Below are positions 43,947 to 53,514 of a DNA stretch of 54,303 nt, in pieces. Origin of the DNA: Bdellovibrionota bacterium (GTDB lineage: Bacteria; Bdellovibrionota; Bdellovibrionia; Bdellovibrionales; Bdellovibrionaceae). The DNA lies in assembly GCA_963170155.1 (NCBI GenBank), contig CAUJGP010000027.1, positions 1 through 54,303 of the forward strand. The letters run 5' to 3'. Position 1 is the stretch's first letter, and the number at the start of each line of letters is the position of its first letter. The notes below the pieces were generated by a model. It had not been told where the DNA came from, searched no databases, and saw nothing but the letters and a program-made list of their open reading frames with translations. The position numbers were made by a program, and so were the translations under genes.

Positions 43947-45740
43947 ATGTCAAAACAATTAAGCAAGTCCGAAAGGGAACGGCTCAACGTACTCGCTCTG
44001 CTCGATGAGGCGGATCAGCAAGTACCAGCTAATCCTGGTGATGAGGCCCCATTTAAAGGGCAAAACTTCGAATCTCTTTTTGAAGACTCCATTAAAGAGA
44101 ACGACTTTAAGGTCGGAGATGTCGTATCGGGAGTTGTAGTCGAAGTGCAAAGTGATTATGTTCTAGTGGATATTAATTACAAATCTGAAGGACTTATCCC
44201 TATTTCTGAATTTAGAATGCTTGATGGTGTTCGCGACGTAAAACCAGGTGAAAAAATTGAAGTTCTCATTGATCGGATTGAGAACGAGAATGGCATGATT
44301 GTGCTTTCTAAAGATAAGGCAGATATGCTTCGTGCTTGGTCTGATATTTCTAAAGCCGCTGAAAACGAAGAAGTGATTGAAGGGACTGTTGTTGCAAAAG
44401 TCAAAGGTGGTCTCAGTGTCGATATTGGTGTGAAAGCGTTCTTGCCTGGAAGCCAAATTGATCTTCGTCCTGTGAGAAATATGGATGTTTATATTGGCAA
44501 AAAATATAAATTTAAAGTCATTAAGTTTAATAAAAAACGTGGCAATATCGTTTTATCGCGACGGGCTCTTTTAGAGCAAGAGCGAGAAAGTCTTCGCAAT
44601 CAGACGCTTGATACAATGAAAGAAGGCTCAATCGTTACTGGGCTTGTCAAAAATATTACGGATTATGGTGCCTTTATTGATTTAGGAGGCATGGATGGTC
44701 TTCTTCATATTACAGATATGAGTTGGGGGCGCATTAAACATCCATCCGAAGTTTTAAACGTGGGAGATGAAATCACGGTTAAGGTTCTTAAGTATGATAA
44801 CGAGCGAGAGCGCGTTTCTTTAGGAATGAAACAACTTCAACCGGATCCATGGGATAGCATTCGTGATCGGTTCCCAATTAGCTCTAAAGTTCAAGGAAAG
44901 ATCGTTTCGCTTACAGACTATGGTGCTTTTGTTGAACTTGGGGAAGGTGTTGAAGGTTTAATTCACGTTTCTGAAATGAGCTGGACGAAACGTTTGAAGC
45001 ACCCATCACAAATTGTGAATGTTGGCGACGTTGTTGATGTTCAGGTTTTAGAGATTGATGCTGATAATCGTCGTATCAGTCTTGGTATGAAACAATTGCA
45101 ACCAAATCCATGGGTTGAAATGAAAGAAACTTATCCTCCAGGAACAATCATTGAAGGAGAAGTGAAGTCTGTCACTGATTTTGGTGTGTTTGTGGGTATT
45201 GAAGAGGGTATTGATGGATTGGTACATATTTCTGACTTCTCTTGGACTAAGAGAATCAATCATCCTTCTGAAATGTTTGCAAAAGGACAAAAGGTTCGTG
45301 CGGTTGTTTTAGGTGTTGATATTGAAAATGAAAGATTCTCTTTGGGTGTAAAACAGCTTGAAGCAGATCCTTGGTCAAATATTGAAACAAAATATTCAGT
45401 GGGAACTCAGCACGAAGTTAAGGTGGTTAAAACCGCTGATTTCGGAGTGTTTGTAGAGCTTGAGAGCGACATTGAAGGATTGATTCATATTTCTGAATTA
45501 ACCACAGATCGTATCAATCACCCTGATGAATTTATTAAGGTTGGAGATACTATTAAAGCCGAAGTGATCAGCATTGATAAAGATGCTCGTAAAATTGGTT
45601 TAAGCTCTAAGCTCGTTAAATTGCGCGACCAAAAAGCTGATGTTGAGGATTATGTTAAGAAGGCTACAAGTACTTCTAAAACAAGCCTAGGCGATGTTTT
45701 TGGAGACCAATTAAAAGGAATGAAATCCGATAAGCCTTAA
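43947..45740 (+). CDS. rpsA: 30S ribosomal protein S1
   Basis: A 597-residue protein with six S1 domains, starting near residues 53, 137, 223, 308, 395 and 482. Domains three to six are highly alike (for example GLVKNITDYGAFIDLG and GKIVSLTDYGAFVELG), as in bona fide S1. Length and order (cmk-rpsA) are normal. It helps mRNA bind to the ribosome. Confidence 0.95.
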   Translation: MSKQLSKSERERLNVLALLDEADQQVPANPGDEAPFKGQNFESLFEDSIKENDFKVGDVVSGVVVEVQSDYVLVDINYKSEGLIPISEFRMLDGVRDVKPGEKIEVLIDRIENENGMIVLSKDKADMLRAWSDISKAAENEEVIEGTVVAKVKGGLSVDIGVKAFLPGSQIDLRPVRNMDVYIGKKYKFKVIKFNKKRGNIVLSRRALLEQERESLRNQTLDTMKEGSIVTGLVKNITDYGAFIDLGGMDGLLHITDMSWGRIKHPSEVLNVGDEITVKVLKYDNERERVSLGMKQLQPDPWDSIRDRFPISSKVQGKIVSLTDYGAFVELGEGVEGLIHVSEMSWTKRLKHPSQIVNVGDVVDVQVLEIDADNRRISLGMKQLQPNPWVEMKETYPPGTIIEGEVKSVTDFGVFVGIEEGIDGLVHISDFSWTKRINHPSEMFAKGQKVRAVVLGVDIENERFSLGVKQLEADPWSNIETKYSVGTQHEVKVVKTADFGVFVELESDIEGLIHISELTTDRINHPDEFIKVGDTIKAEVISIDKDARKIGLSSKLVKLRDQKADVEDYVKKATSTSKTSLGDVFGDQLKGMKSDKP

Positions 45741-45758
45741 TCCGATAAGGCTTATTTT
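45730..45758 (+). terminator. First rpsA terminator
   Basis: ATAAGCCTT (overlapping the stop codon) pairs perfectly with AAGGCTTAT around an 8-nt loop and is followed by a short T run. Confidence 0.75.
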
Positions 45759-45783
45759 AAAAGGATAAAGTCATTAAATAAAG

Positions 45784-45816
45784 AACCCTGAGATTAAAAC
45801 TCAGGGTTTTTTATTT
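45784..45816. terminator. Bidirectional terminator between rpsA and gspF
   Basis: AACCCTGAG pairs perfectly with CTCAGGGTT around a 7-nt loop. It is followed by TTTTATTTT on the plus strand and CTTTATTT on the minus strand. It closes both convergent units. Confidence 0.88.
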
Positions 45817-45833
45817 TATAGACGATGGATTGA

Positions 45834-47054
45834 TTATCCGCCGATATTTTGCATTTCAAACATGGGAACCATGATAGCAAAGACAATAATTGCAATCACA
45901 ATCCCCATGACAACAATAACCACAGGACCCATAATATTCGTTAAGCCATCAACTTTATTTTTAACTTGAAAATCGTAGGCGTCAGAAACCTGAATGAGCA
46001 TGTTTTCGAGATCCCCTGTTTTTTCACCAATATTTACCATGTGAATGACAATGGGAGGAAACTGTCCTGATCGTTTAAGGGGTGTTGCGATGTTTTCTCC
46101 CTCAGTGATGTTATTGCGAGCTTCTTCAATAGCGTCTGCCAGAATGGCGTTGTTAACGACATTTTTGACAATATCAAGAGCTTGAAGCATCGGAACGCCA
46201 CCCGTCAGTAAGGTCGCTAATGTTCGTGTAAAGCGGGATACCGCAACCATTCGGACCATGGGGCCAAACATGGGAAACTTAAGCGAGATGGCGTCCCACT
46301 GGCGTGATCCAGATGGAGAGTTCTTCCAGTTCAGAAAAATAAAATACAGGCCGATGAAGAATCCAATAATTAAATACCAATAGTTTACCATAAATCCGCT
46401 GAGATCGATAATGACCGTAGAAATCCAGGGTAACTGCAGCTCAGGCGCCGATTCAAAAACAGTGACCATTTGAGGAATAACGAAAATAAAAAGACCCATG
46501 AGTAATATGACAGTAATCACCATCATAATAATAGGATACATCAGAGCGGATCTCACTTTGCTGGTCAGTTGGTCTTGAGCTTCAGTGAATTCAGCGAGTC
46601 GTACTAAAATGGTGTCCAGGGTTCCTGATGCTTCTCCTGCATCCACCATGGATATAAAAATTTTATTATAAATTTTAGGATAACGCTCTAATGTTTTGCA
46701 AAAGGTAGATCCCTCGTTCACCAAATTTTTGGATTCAGAAAGTGATTCACGCAAGAGAGGATGATCAACTTGATCGGCAACGGCTGAAAGCGAATCCACT
46801 AAAGGGATTTTGGCTTTAAGCAAAGTCGCTAATTGTCGCACCATCATGGAGAGGTCGCGGATGGGGACTGTCCCACTTGAGATTTTTCGGGCTCCCCCTG
46901 AGGATTGATGGGATTTTTGTTTATTTTTAATGTCAGTGACAAAGATGCCTTCTTTTTTCAACTTTAAACGAGCTGTACGGATATTTTCGGCATCGATGAT
47001 GCCTTTTTTATTTCTACCAGCCCGATCGAGCCCTTTGTATTCAAACACTGGCAT
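45834..47054 (-). CDS. gspF: Type II secretion inner-membrane platform protein GspF
   Basis: A 406-residue protein with two T2SSF domains and three transmembrane segments (about 170-195, 220-240, 375-400). Family segments are VFEYKGLDRAGRNKKG at the N-terminus and ALMYPIIMMVITVILLMGLF. The platform couples the GspE ATPase to pseudopilus growth. It is last in the minus-strand gspC-D-E-F order and is followed by a terminator. Confidence 0.92.
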   Translation of the reverse strand: MPVFEYKGLDRAGRNKKGIIDAENIRTARLKLKKEGIFVTDIKNKQKSHQSSGGARKISSGTVPIRDLSMMVRQLATLLKAKIPLVDSLSAVADQVDHPLLRESLSESKNLVNEGSTFCKTLERYPKIYNKIFISMVDAGEASGTLDTILVRLAEFTEAQDQLTSKVRSALMYPIIMMVITVILLMGLFIFVIPQMVTVFESAPELQLPWISTVIIDLSGFMVNYWYLIIGFFIGLYFIFLNWKNSPSGSRQWDAISLKFPMFGPMVRMVAVSRFTRTLATLLTGGVPMLQALDIVKNVVNNAILADAIEEARNNITEGENIATPLKRSGQFPPIVIHMVNIGEKTGDLENMLIQVSDAYDFQVKNKVDGLTNIMGPVVIVVMGIVIAIIVFAIMVPMFEMQNIGG

Positions 47055-47072
47055 AATTAATCCTGTCCGTCG

Positions 47073-48764
47073 TTATAAATCCATTTGCGTGTTACTAAAT
47101 AATTCTTCTAGAGTCGTAATGCCGCTTAAGACCTTTTGGACCCCATGTTCGCGAAAGGTTTGCATTCCCTCTTCAATGGCTTTTTTACGAATAGTGGCTC
47201 CATCTTTTCTTTGCATGATAAGGGATCGGACCCCTTCAGAAACCATCATGAATTCGGCGATAATGGTTCTTCCAATATAACCTTTGCCATTGCATTGATT
47301 GCATCCTCCTTTTTTGCAGATATTGGAATTCAGAACAGTGGAGCGAGGCACTCCTAAGCTTTGGATTTCGAGTTCGGTAGGCGTGTAGGGAACGCGGCAA
47401 TGAGGGCACAGAATACGCACGAGACGTTGCGCGATGACGCCTTGAAGAGATGTCGCAATCAGAAAAGGTTCGCATCCCATATCAATCATTCGTGGAAAGG
47501 CCCCGGCGGAATCATTGGTGTGGAGAGTAGAAAGCACTAAGTGACCCGTGAGCGAAGCATTAATGGAAATTTCAGCGGTTTCCAAGTCCCGAATCTCCCC
47601 GACCATGATGACATCTGGGTCTTGACGAAGAATGGCTCTGAGACCTGATCCAAAGGTAAGACCAATTTTAGCATTCACGGGGATTTGACCAATTCCGTGA
47701 ATCCTCTGTTCTACAGGATCTTCGATGGTGACAATATTAATATCGGGTTTATTGATTTTTGTGAGAGCGGCATACAGAGTGGTGGATTTACCAGATCCTG
47801 TAGGACCCGTGACTAATAAGATTCCATAAGTTCTATTAAGAATGTCATCAAACTTAGCGAGACTGTCCTCTGAAAATCCAAGTTGTTCTAATTCTAACAC
47901 AGTATTTGAACGATCTGCGAGACGCATCACCACTCGTTCTCCAAAGGCGGTCGGCATCGTATTGACCCGAACATCAATATCTTTTCCTCCAATTTTAAGC
48001 GGAATTCGCCCATCTTGAGGGAGCCGTTTTTCAGCGATATTGAGATTAGCCATGACTTTGACACGAGAGGTGATAGAGTTTTGCAGTTTTTTAGGAGGTT
48101 TAAAAATATCAACGAGGATACCATCAATGCGGTAACGGACCAGCATATCTTTTTCATAAGGTTCGATGTGAATATCAGAAGCTTTTTCTTTGACCGCTCT
48201 AAATAAAAGAGAATTAACCAATTTGATGACGGGGGCGTCATCCTCGCCAGAGTCAAGGAGATCAATTACTTGATCCTCAAAGTCTACGGCGTCTTCATTG
48301 CCAATCGCATCAAGGCCCGCCATATTCGACGTATTTTTTTCATACACCTTATTGATCGCATCAGACATGCGGGCGTGAGTTGTGACTAGAAATTTAACTT
48401 TCTTCTTGAAAATCACCCGTAAATCATCCAACGCTTTTGTATTTAAAGGATTGGAGGTCAGGATTCTCATGACCTCTCCTTCATCCTTATAGGGGAGACA
48501 AGAGTGATGTTTCGAATAGTTAATAGGGATATTATTAACTAAATCTGGAGAGATATCATTAATGGGAATGTCCTTGATGAACTCTAAACCCATTTGCTGA
48601 CAGAGCTCATGCACGATATCATCAGCGTTTGTAAACTCTTTTTGTTCAAGAGCCTGTCCCACGCTTCCATTATATTCTAAGGCAGGCACTCCCAAAAGGT
48701 AGCGAACCTGTTCTTCTTTGAGGGTCGTTGTTTTTTGGAGTACGGTTGCTATGTCAAGAGCCAT
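47073..48764 (-). CDS. gspE: Type II secretion ATPase GspE
   Basis: A 563-residue hexameric ATPase. Walker A is GPTGSGKS (320-327), the Asp box is ITIEDPVE-like (VTIEDPVEQ), Walker B reads LRQDPDVIMVGEIRD, and the His box is LSTLHTND. A four-Cys zinc site (CPHC, then CNQC) follows. The N-terminal domain (1-130) should bind GspL. It starts 3 bp after the gspD stop. Confidence 0.95.
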   Translation of the reverse strand: MALDIATVLQKTTTLKEEQVRYLLGVPALEYNGSVGQALEQKEFTNADDIVHELCQQMGLEFIKDIPINDISPDLVNNIPINYSKHHSCLPYKDEGEVMRILTSNPLNTKALDDLRVIFKKKVKFLVTTHARMSDAINKVYEKNTSNMAGLDAIGNEDAVDFEDQVIDLLDSGEDDAPVIKLVNSLLFRAVKEKASDIHIEPYEKDMLVRYRIDGILVDIFKPPKKLQNSITSRVKVMANLNIAEKRLPQDGRIPLKIGGKDIDVRVNTMPTAFGERVVMRLADRSNTVLELEQLGFSEDSLAKFDDILNRTYGILLVTGPTGSGKSTTLYAALTKINKPDINIVTIEDPVEQRIHGIGQIPVNAKIGLTFGSGLRAILRQDPDVIMVGEIRDLETAEISINASLTGHLVLSTLHTNDSAGAFPRMIDMGCEPFLIATSLQGVIAQRLVRILCPHCRVPYTPTELEIQSLGVPRSTVLNSNICKKGGCNQCNGKGYIGRTIIAEFMMVSEGVRSLIMQRKDGATIRKKAIEEGMQTFREHGVQKVLSGITTLEELFSNTQMDL

Positions 48765-48767
48765 TGT

Positions 48768-51161
48768 TTATTCCACCACACGGCCATCGAGTTCTTCAGG
48801 AGTCAAATTCAATTTGGGCTCTTCATGAAGATCTTCGAGTCCTTCGTCAATGGGCGGTTCACTCTCCATGGATTCAGGAGAGAGATTGCCAGCTCCATTG
48901 GCTTTTCCTCCAGGGATTTTAGCTTGTCGAGGAAGTTGGTCGATTTTTTTACCATAAGGATCACGACCGCCATTTTGCTTGATAAAACTGAGTCGCTCAT
49001 CGAGTTTTTTATCAACAATATCTTTGTTGTCTTTTGCATTTCGTATAATTTTAGGAGTGAGAAAAACTAATAAGTTATTTTTTACTTTTTTAACGGATCT
49101 TGATTTAAAGAGCCAACCCAAAATTGGGATATCTCCCAAAATGGGAACTTTCATGATTTGAACAGTTTCACTGTCTTTCATCAATCCTCCCAAGACAGCT
49201 GTGTCTCCATTAGGAACCACAATATTGGTGATAATATTACGTTTAGCAATACTCATTGTGTCTTTAAGATCTCCGGCTTCAGCTTCATTGATGGTTTGTT
49301 CGATTTTCAACCGAACATCATCACTGGCCGGAGAGATAAAGGGTTTTATTTTTAATTTTGTCGTAGCGTCTTTATATTGAGGCATCGTTTGTTGGGTCCC
49401 TTGCATAGAATTTTGCTGAGTAAATCCAACGGCGACTTCTCGACCGACTTCGATAGTGGATTCTTCATTATCCAGAGCCATGATTTGAGGAGTGGATAGA
49501 ATATTTGTTTGGTTGTTCGATTTGAGAAAATTGAGAAAACCCACAAGAGATGCGATTTTGACAGGTTGGCCAGAGACGGGGTTACGTATTTCAAAAGTGT
49601 CTTTGCTTCCGAAGCTCAAGATAGCGCCTGTACCGGCCACAGGGTTTAAGATATCCATCATATTAATACCACCGTTGAATCCTACGCGTCCCAGACCTCC
49701 ACTTTCTTTATTAAATTGATAATATCCAAGGCCCCAGTTGGCGTCGTCTTTAACAACCATTTCTAGGATGATGGCTTCAATATAAACTTGGTTGCGAGCA
49801 ATATCGATTTTGGAAAGTAAACCTAAAACGACTTCATAGTCTTGCCGACTGGCAGTGACAATCAGGCTGTTAGTTTCTTTATCGGCAGTAACTTTGATAT
49901 CCCCACCAAAAATGCTTGTTGGTGGGACGGGCGGTGGAGAAAAACTCCCCATTGGTCCCCCAAGGCCTCCGCCAGTAGAGCCAGAACTAGGAGTTTTGGT
50001 ATCTTTAGCGATTCCAGTCAGTGTTTGTGCGATTTTTTCAGCTTCTCCATTTCTAACATAGTAAACATACACTCCTCCATTTTCATCGGCTTTGATCCGA
50101 AAATCCAGCTGTGCAACGAGTTTTTTGACACGCTCAATGCCGGGTTGGTTTCCCACAATAATAAGAGAATTGGTTCTTTCATCGGGAATCACCATAAAAT
50201 AAGAAGTTCCGGATTGGCTCTGCGCCCCTCCTCTTGCCGTATTTCCTCCAAAGCGAGGCACTCCCGCAGAGAAACTGCCTCCGCCTCCTGCGCCTCTATT
50301 TTGAGTCCCTGTATCTTTATTAACAATTTTATTAATCAGTTCAGCCATATCTTTGGCTTTGGCATTTTTAACTCTTTGAACAAAGAGTTTCTCTTCAAAG
50401 CCCGGAACATCCAGTTGATTTAAAATTTTTGTGATGCGATCTACATTGGAACCGTAATCGGAAATGATCAACGAGTTCGTGGAGCTGAATGTTTGGATAT
50501 CACCTTCTTTAGAATACATCGCTCTTAATTCTCGATTCACCATTTCCGCAGAAATATGTTTTAGGTGTATAATTCGAGTGATCATTTGATCAGATATTGG
50601 ATAGTAACTGCCAGAGTAAGTTTCTATATTATCTTTTTGAGCCGCTCGAGATTGTTTAATTTTATAAAATCCATCTCCCGGCACGACAGTGAATCCATTA
50701 AACGCCAGAGCGGATAAAAAAGCTTTATAAGCTTCAGCAACAGTGATTTTTGTAGGGGCCACGATGGTAATTTTTCCTCGGACTGTCGAGTCGTAGATGA
50801 AGTTTTTACCAGTGAGTTCACCAATGGCCTTAATCACATCGGTTAACTCTGCATTGTTATAGTCAAAGCTATCAATGAGCTCCGGAAAATTTTTATTATT
50901 AATTTCGTCAATACTGGCTTGAGCGATTTTTTCTTTTTTTGATTTTGAAAGAATACTACTTGAATCTCCATCGGTGGCTGAGCTGCTATTGCCTGTATCT
51001 AGCGGGCGATTCCCTGGGTTGTCGAATCCACCTCCACTGGGAGAGCCAGGAAGAGGTGGAGGCGGTGCAAAATCATTATCATCAAACTGAGCTAAAGCAC
51101 TGGTGGCAGATAAGCTGGCTGCCGATGCAATTGATACTAAAATCATCCCTGTTTTTTTCAT
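48768..51161 (-). CDS. gspD: Type II secretion outer-membrane secretin GspD
   Basis: A 797-residue secretin with a signal peptide ending near SALAQ (residue 25). N0 to N3 domains are present (FDYNNAELTDVIKAIGELTG; IIHLKHISAEMVNRELRAMY). The secretin core shows VYIEAIILEMVVKDDANWGL, STPQIMALDNEESTIEVG and the closing VPILGDIPILGWLFKS. Gly/Ser-rich loops in the N3 region resemble long loops of other GspD. The last ~90 residues, Pro/Glu-rich, are an unusual tail and may bind a pilotin or other partner. Confidence 0.95.
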   Translation of the reverse strand: MKKTGMILVSIASAASLSATSALAQFDDNDFAPPPPLPGSPSGGGFDNPGNRPLDTGNSSSATDGDSSSILSKSKKEKIAQASIDEINNKNFPELIDSFDYNNAELTDVIKAIGELTGKNFIYDSTVRGKITIVAPTKITVAEAYKAFLSALAFNGFTVVPGDGFYKIKQSRAAQKDNIETYSGSYYPISDQMITRIIHLKHISAEMVNRELRAMYSKEGDIQTFSSTNSLIISDYGSNVDRITKILNQLDVPGFEEKLFVQRVKNAKAKDMAELINKIVNKDTGTQNRGAGGGGSFSAGVPRFGGNTARGGAQSQSGTSYFMVIPDERTNSLIIVGNQPGIERVKKLVAQLDFRIKADENGGVYVYYVRNGEAEKIAQTLTGIAKDTKTPSSGSTGGGLGGPMGSFSPPPVPPTSIFGGDIKVTADKETNSLIVTASRQDYEVVLGLLSKIDIARNQVYIEAIILEMVVKDDANWGLGYYQFNKESGGLGRVGFNGGINMMDILNPVAGTGAILSFGSKDTFEIRNPVSGQPVKIASLVGFLNFLKSNNQTNILSTPQIMALDNEESTIEVGREVAVGFTQQNSMQGTQQTMPQYKDATTKLKIKPFISPASDDVRLKIEQTINEAEAGDLKDTMSIAKRNIITNIVVPNGDTAVLGGLMKDSETVQIMKVPILGDIPILGWLFKSRSVKKVKNNLLVFLTPKIIRNAKDNKDIVDKKLDERLSFIKQNGGRDPYGKKIDQLPRQAKIPGGKANGAGNLSPESMESEPPIDEGLEDLHEEPKLNLTPEELDGRVVE

Positions 51162-51225
51162 ACGTCACCTTATTACCTTCATGGTAAAGAGTATTCATTG
51201 TTTCTTTTATCCAATGGATGTGTCA

Positions 51226-52155
51226 TCACTCCGTTAAGTTGTATTCTAAGTCTTCGTTTCTCCCGCCTCGCTCAATGGAAATACTCACCTTGTCCGAGCT
51301 TTTTAAAGCGTTGTAAAGCTCCATGGCTTTTGCAGGGCTATCCACAGGTTCTCCATTTACAGCTTTAATCACATCCATTCGATTAATGCCTAATTGTTCA
51401 AAAATGCTTCCAGCTTGAAAATCAAGAATTGTAAATCCATCAATTTCTCCCGTGCGAGGATTTTTGTGAGGAGCTGAGCGAGCTTGTTGGAGAAGGGAGG
51501 CTAGATTATTGGTGTACTTAAGAACATCACTACGTTTGAGGGAGAATTTGTTAGGAGCTACAGTTTTAACAACCTCTCCTTCAGCCTTAAGGGGTTGAGA
51601 GGTCATTGATCCTTGTTGAAAAGATAATTTAGATTTTGCTTGAATCTCAATAAATTCAAGTTGGTTATTGTTGAGATTTCTGAAAATGACTTTATTGCGC
51701 TCAATTTTCAGAATTTCAATGAGATTATCCACTTCAGCTTTCACCCGTACTGAAACTGTTTGGTTCTTGCTTTTATTATCAATGCTGGCTACAGACTTTA
51801 AAGGGTTTGAGTGAACAATGGTTCCAATTAAATTAATGGGAAGCTGAGTTAGAATAGGCGTTTGCTCTTCGTCTTGCCTTGGGCCTCCTTTCGGAGTGAG
51901 CGCCTCAGGAATGGTTCCATCCCAATTAAAAATATTTTTTGAAGTAATACCACTAAAGCCACTGCGAGGCGGGAGCTGCGCTATCATAGGGGTAGCTTGT
52001 TTGCTGGGTGGTGCTTTGGTAGGGAGCATGGAAGGGCGAAGTGATAGAATCAATAAATCCGCCAAACAGTATCCAACAAAGGTCGAAATAACCAGTGGGT
52101 ACCATTTGTTAAGGTTGAATTGAGCTAATTGTCCTTTTTTAATTGATAACTTCAC
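51226..52155 (-). CDS. gspC: Type II secretion protein GspC-like with PDZ domain
   Basis: A 309-residue protein with one N-terminal transmembrane segment (LVISTFVGYCLADLLILSL), a Pro-rich linker, the HR domain (about 95-175; INLIGTIVHSNPLKSVASI) and a PDZ domain at the C-terminus (ILDFQAGSIFEQLGINRMDVIKAVNG). GspC connects the inner-membrane platform with the secretin. It is the first gene of the minus-strand operon, 64 bp ahead of gspD. Confidence 0.88.
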   Translation of the reverse strand: MKLSIKKGQLAQFNLNKWYPLVISTFVGYCLADLLILSLRPSMLPTKAPPSKQATPMIAQLPPRSGFSGITSKNIFNWDGTIPEALTPKGGPRQDEEQTPILTQLPINLIGTIVHSNPLKSVASIDNKSKNQTVSVRVKAEVDNLIEILKIERNKVIFRNLNNNQLEFIEIQAKSKLSFQQGSMTSQPLKAEGEVVKTVAPNKFSLKRSDVLKYTNNLASLLQQARSAPHKNPRTGEIDGFTILDFQAGSIFEQLGINRMDVIKAVNGEPVDSPAKAMELYNALKSSDKVSISIERGGRNEDLEYNLTE

Positions 52156-52232
52156 TTTTCAAAGTCTATCAGGAGAGTTTTAAACATTTAAGCAAAGACT
52201 GACAGGACTCGACTTCTCGACGGGAACAGTAT

Positions 52233-52826
52233 CTATGTGGAAGGAGAAGACTGGGCTTTAGGAACCCATGGGGTCTCTGTAAAGCCACTTTGGTGGTTCA
52301 GCCAACGGCTTAGCGTGAATAAATGGTCACTGAAGCGGTTGAGGTATTTTAGGACAACTTGGTACTCTTTGTGAAAGTCGAGATGCGTTGTTTCTATGAC
52401 CGCAAGGGTCCAGCGTTCGGCGCGGCGGCATACCGTGCGAGCTGCATGGGCACTGAGGGCTGTTGGGATTCCACTGGGGAGAATAAAGTTTTTAAGAGGA
52501 GGGAGGTCTTCATTCCAAAGGTCGATCTCTTTCTCCAATTGAGTAATCATATCTTCGGAGAGCTGGGGAATCTTTTGCAACCATGTTGAATCATCACAGG
52601 CTAACAAACCGCCTGCAATAAATAACTCATGTTGAATTCGAGTGAGAATGGGCTTGAGAGAGTCCGCTTGAGAAGATGTTAGTTGTGACAACAGCAATCC
52701 TATACAAACATTCAACTCATCGATAGTTCCGTAGGCGTGAAAACGGGGATGGGATTTAGGTAACTTTGTTCCTCCAAAGAGAGAGGTCATTCCTTGATCC
52801 CCTTGGCGGGTATAAATTTTGGCCAT
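52233..52826 (-). CDS. Cob(I)alamin adenosyltransferase, PduO type
   Basis: A 197-residue enzyme that adenosylates cobalamin from ATP. The family motifs are clear: KIYTRQGDQGMTSLFGGTKL with the ATP-binding loop, AYGTIDELNVCIG, FILPSGIPTALSAHAARTVC and RRAERW. AAAGAGGAGAG lies upstream of ATG 52826. No other cobalamin or B12-enzyme genes are nearby. Confidence 0.93.
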   Translation of the reverse strand: MAKIYTRQGDQGMTSLFGGTKLPKSHPRFHAYGTIDELNVCIGLLLSQLTSSQADSLKPILTRIQHELFIAGGLLACDDSTWLQKIPQLSEDMITQLEKEIDLWNEDLPPLKNFILPSGIPTALSAHAARTVCRRAERWTLAVIETTHLDFHKEYQVVLKYLNRFSDHLFTLSRWLNHQSGFTETPWVPKAQSSPST

Positions 52827-52854
52827 GAAAGAATTCTCTCCTCTTTATAAGGTT

Positions 52855-52910
52855 AACAACTCATTTCGCCAGAAATTTTCTCCAGAGAAAAATGAGTTGT
52901 TTTATTTTTA
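52855..52910 (+). terminator. Strong plus-direction hairpin with T tract, ahead of the adenosyltransferase gene
   Basis: AACAACTCATTT (52855-52866) pairs perfectly with AAATGAGTTGTT (52890-52901), followed by TTATTTTTATC on the plus strand. No plus-strand gene lies upstream, as the adenosyltransferase is on the minus strand. On the minus strand it sits in that gene's leader and has no T run. Confidence 0.6.
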
Positions 52911-53000
52911 TCAATTTTGCCCCGATGATTCAAAAGATTTTTTATCTCTGTATTTTAATAGTCAAATGGGGCAAAAAGAGAGGAGACGAATTAAGCTTTT

Positions 53001-53303
53001 TTAAGCAGCAACTTTTGGTGTTGCGGGTTGCAAGAGACCTCGCGCACCAAAGGTTTTCAAGCAATCATTCCAAAAATTTTCTTTTAAGGCTTGTTCTTTA
53101 GAAGACAATCGTACGGGTGGAAAAGTACCTGTTTCGCAAAATTTCTCGAATTCTTTTTCATCACCGTGTTTAACCACTTTCATCATGATATTAAAATGCA
53201 TTTCCGTCATGGGTTTTCCATCAATGAGCATTTTCCTCAATCCAGCTTCGGGAGTTTGTGTGAGAAATTGGTAAAGGTTGGAAACGTCATAATTCATCGT
53301 CAT
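53001..53303 (-). CDS. Small unrecognised soluble protein
   Basis: A 100-residue protein, mostly helical and without signal peptide. Features are KMLIDGKPMTEMHFNIMMK and a Lys/Phe-rich middle; the C-terminus is Pro-Ala rich. The start is good: AGGAG lies 8 bp before ATG 53303 (a second ATG follows two codons later). The downstream adenosyltransferase gene starts 174 bp further on. Confidence 0.65.
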   Translation of the reverse strand: MTMNYDVSNLYQFLTQTPEAGLRKMLIDGKPMTEMHFNIMMKVVKHGDEKEFEKFCETGTFPPVRLSSKEQALKENFWNDCLKTFGARGLLQPATPKVAA

Positions 53304-53386
53304 AAATTAAACTCCTTTTGTTTTTACGTTGCTGTTTGTTTTTCCAGCTTTCCAGTTGTCTTTTTCTATCGGTTTATAAACGAGAG

Positions 53387-53443
53387 AAGAAGAGGTCGTC
53401 TCTTCTTAAAAAGGCGAAAAAGGCTATCTTCAGCCTTGTTTTT
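53387..53443. other. Two hairpins between divergent genes
   Basis: AAGAAGAG pairs with CTCTTCTT (53387-53407). AAGGCT pairs with AGCCTT (53420-53437) and is followed by GTTTTTA on the plus strand, and by CTTTTTCG on the minus strand. The second is terminator-like in both directions, yet both adjacent genes point away. It may end a small RNA on either strand. Confidence 0.45.
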
Positions 53444-53514
53444 AAGATAACTTCAACTTGGAGTGAAAAAAATATTTGCACTTTATATGAATTTTAAGGT
53501 GGGAGTGCTGGTTG

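Noticed and set aside
46930-47280. A 116-codon plus-strand frame across the gspF/gspE junction
   Set aside because: It is antisense to two strong secretion genes and shows no protein-like features.
52827-53000. Cobalamin riboswitch ahead of the adenosyltransferase
   Set aside because: No B12 box (GCCACTG-like) or long multi-helix leader was found; only one stem is present.
52819-53004. A 61-codon plus-strand frame opposite the adenosyltransferase start
   Set aside because: It contains a perfect 12-bp terminator-like stem, has no ribosome-binding site and overlaps a firm gene start on the other strand.
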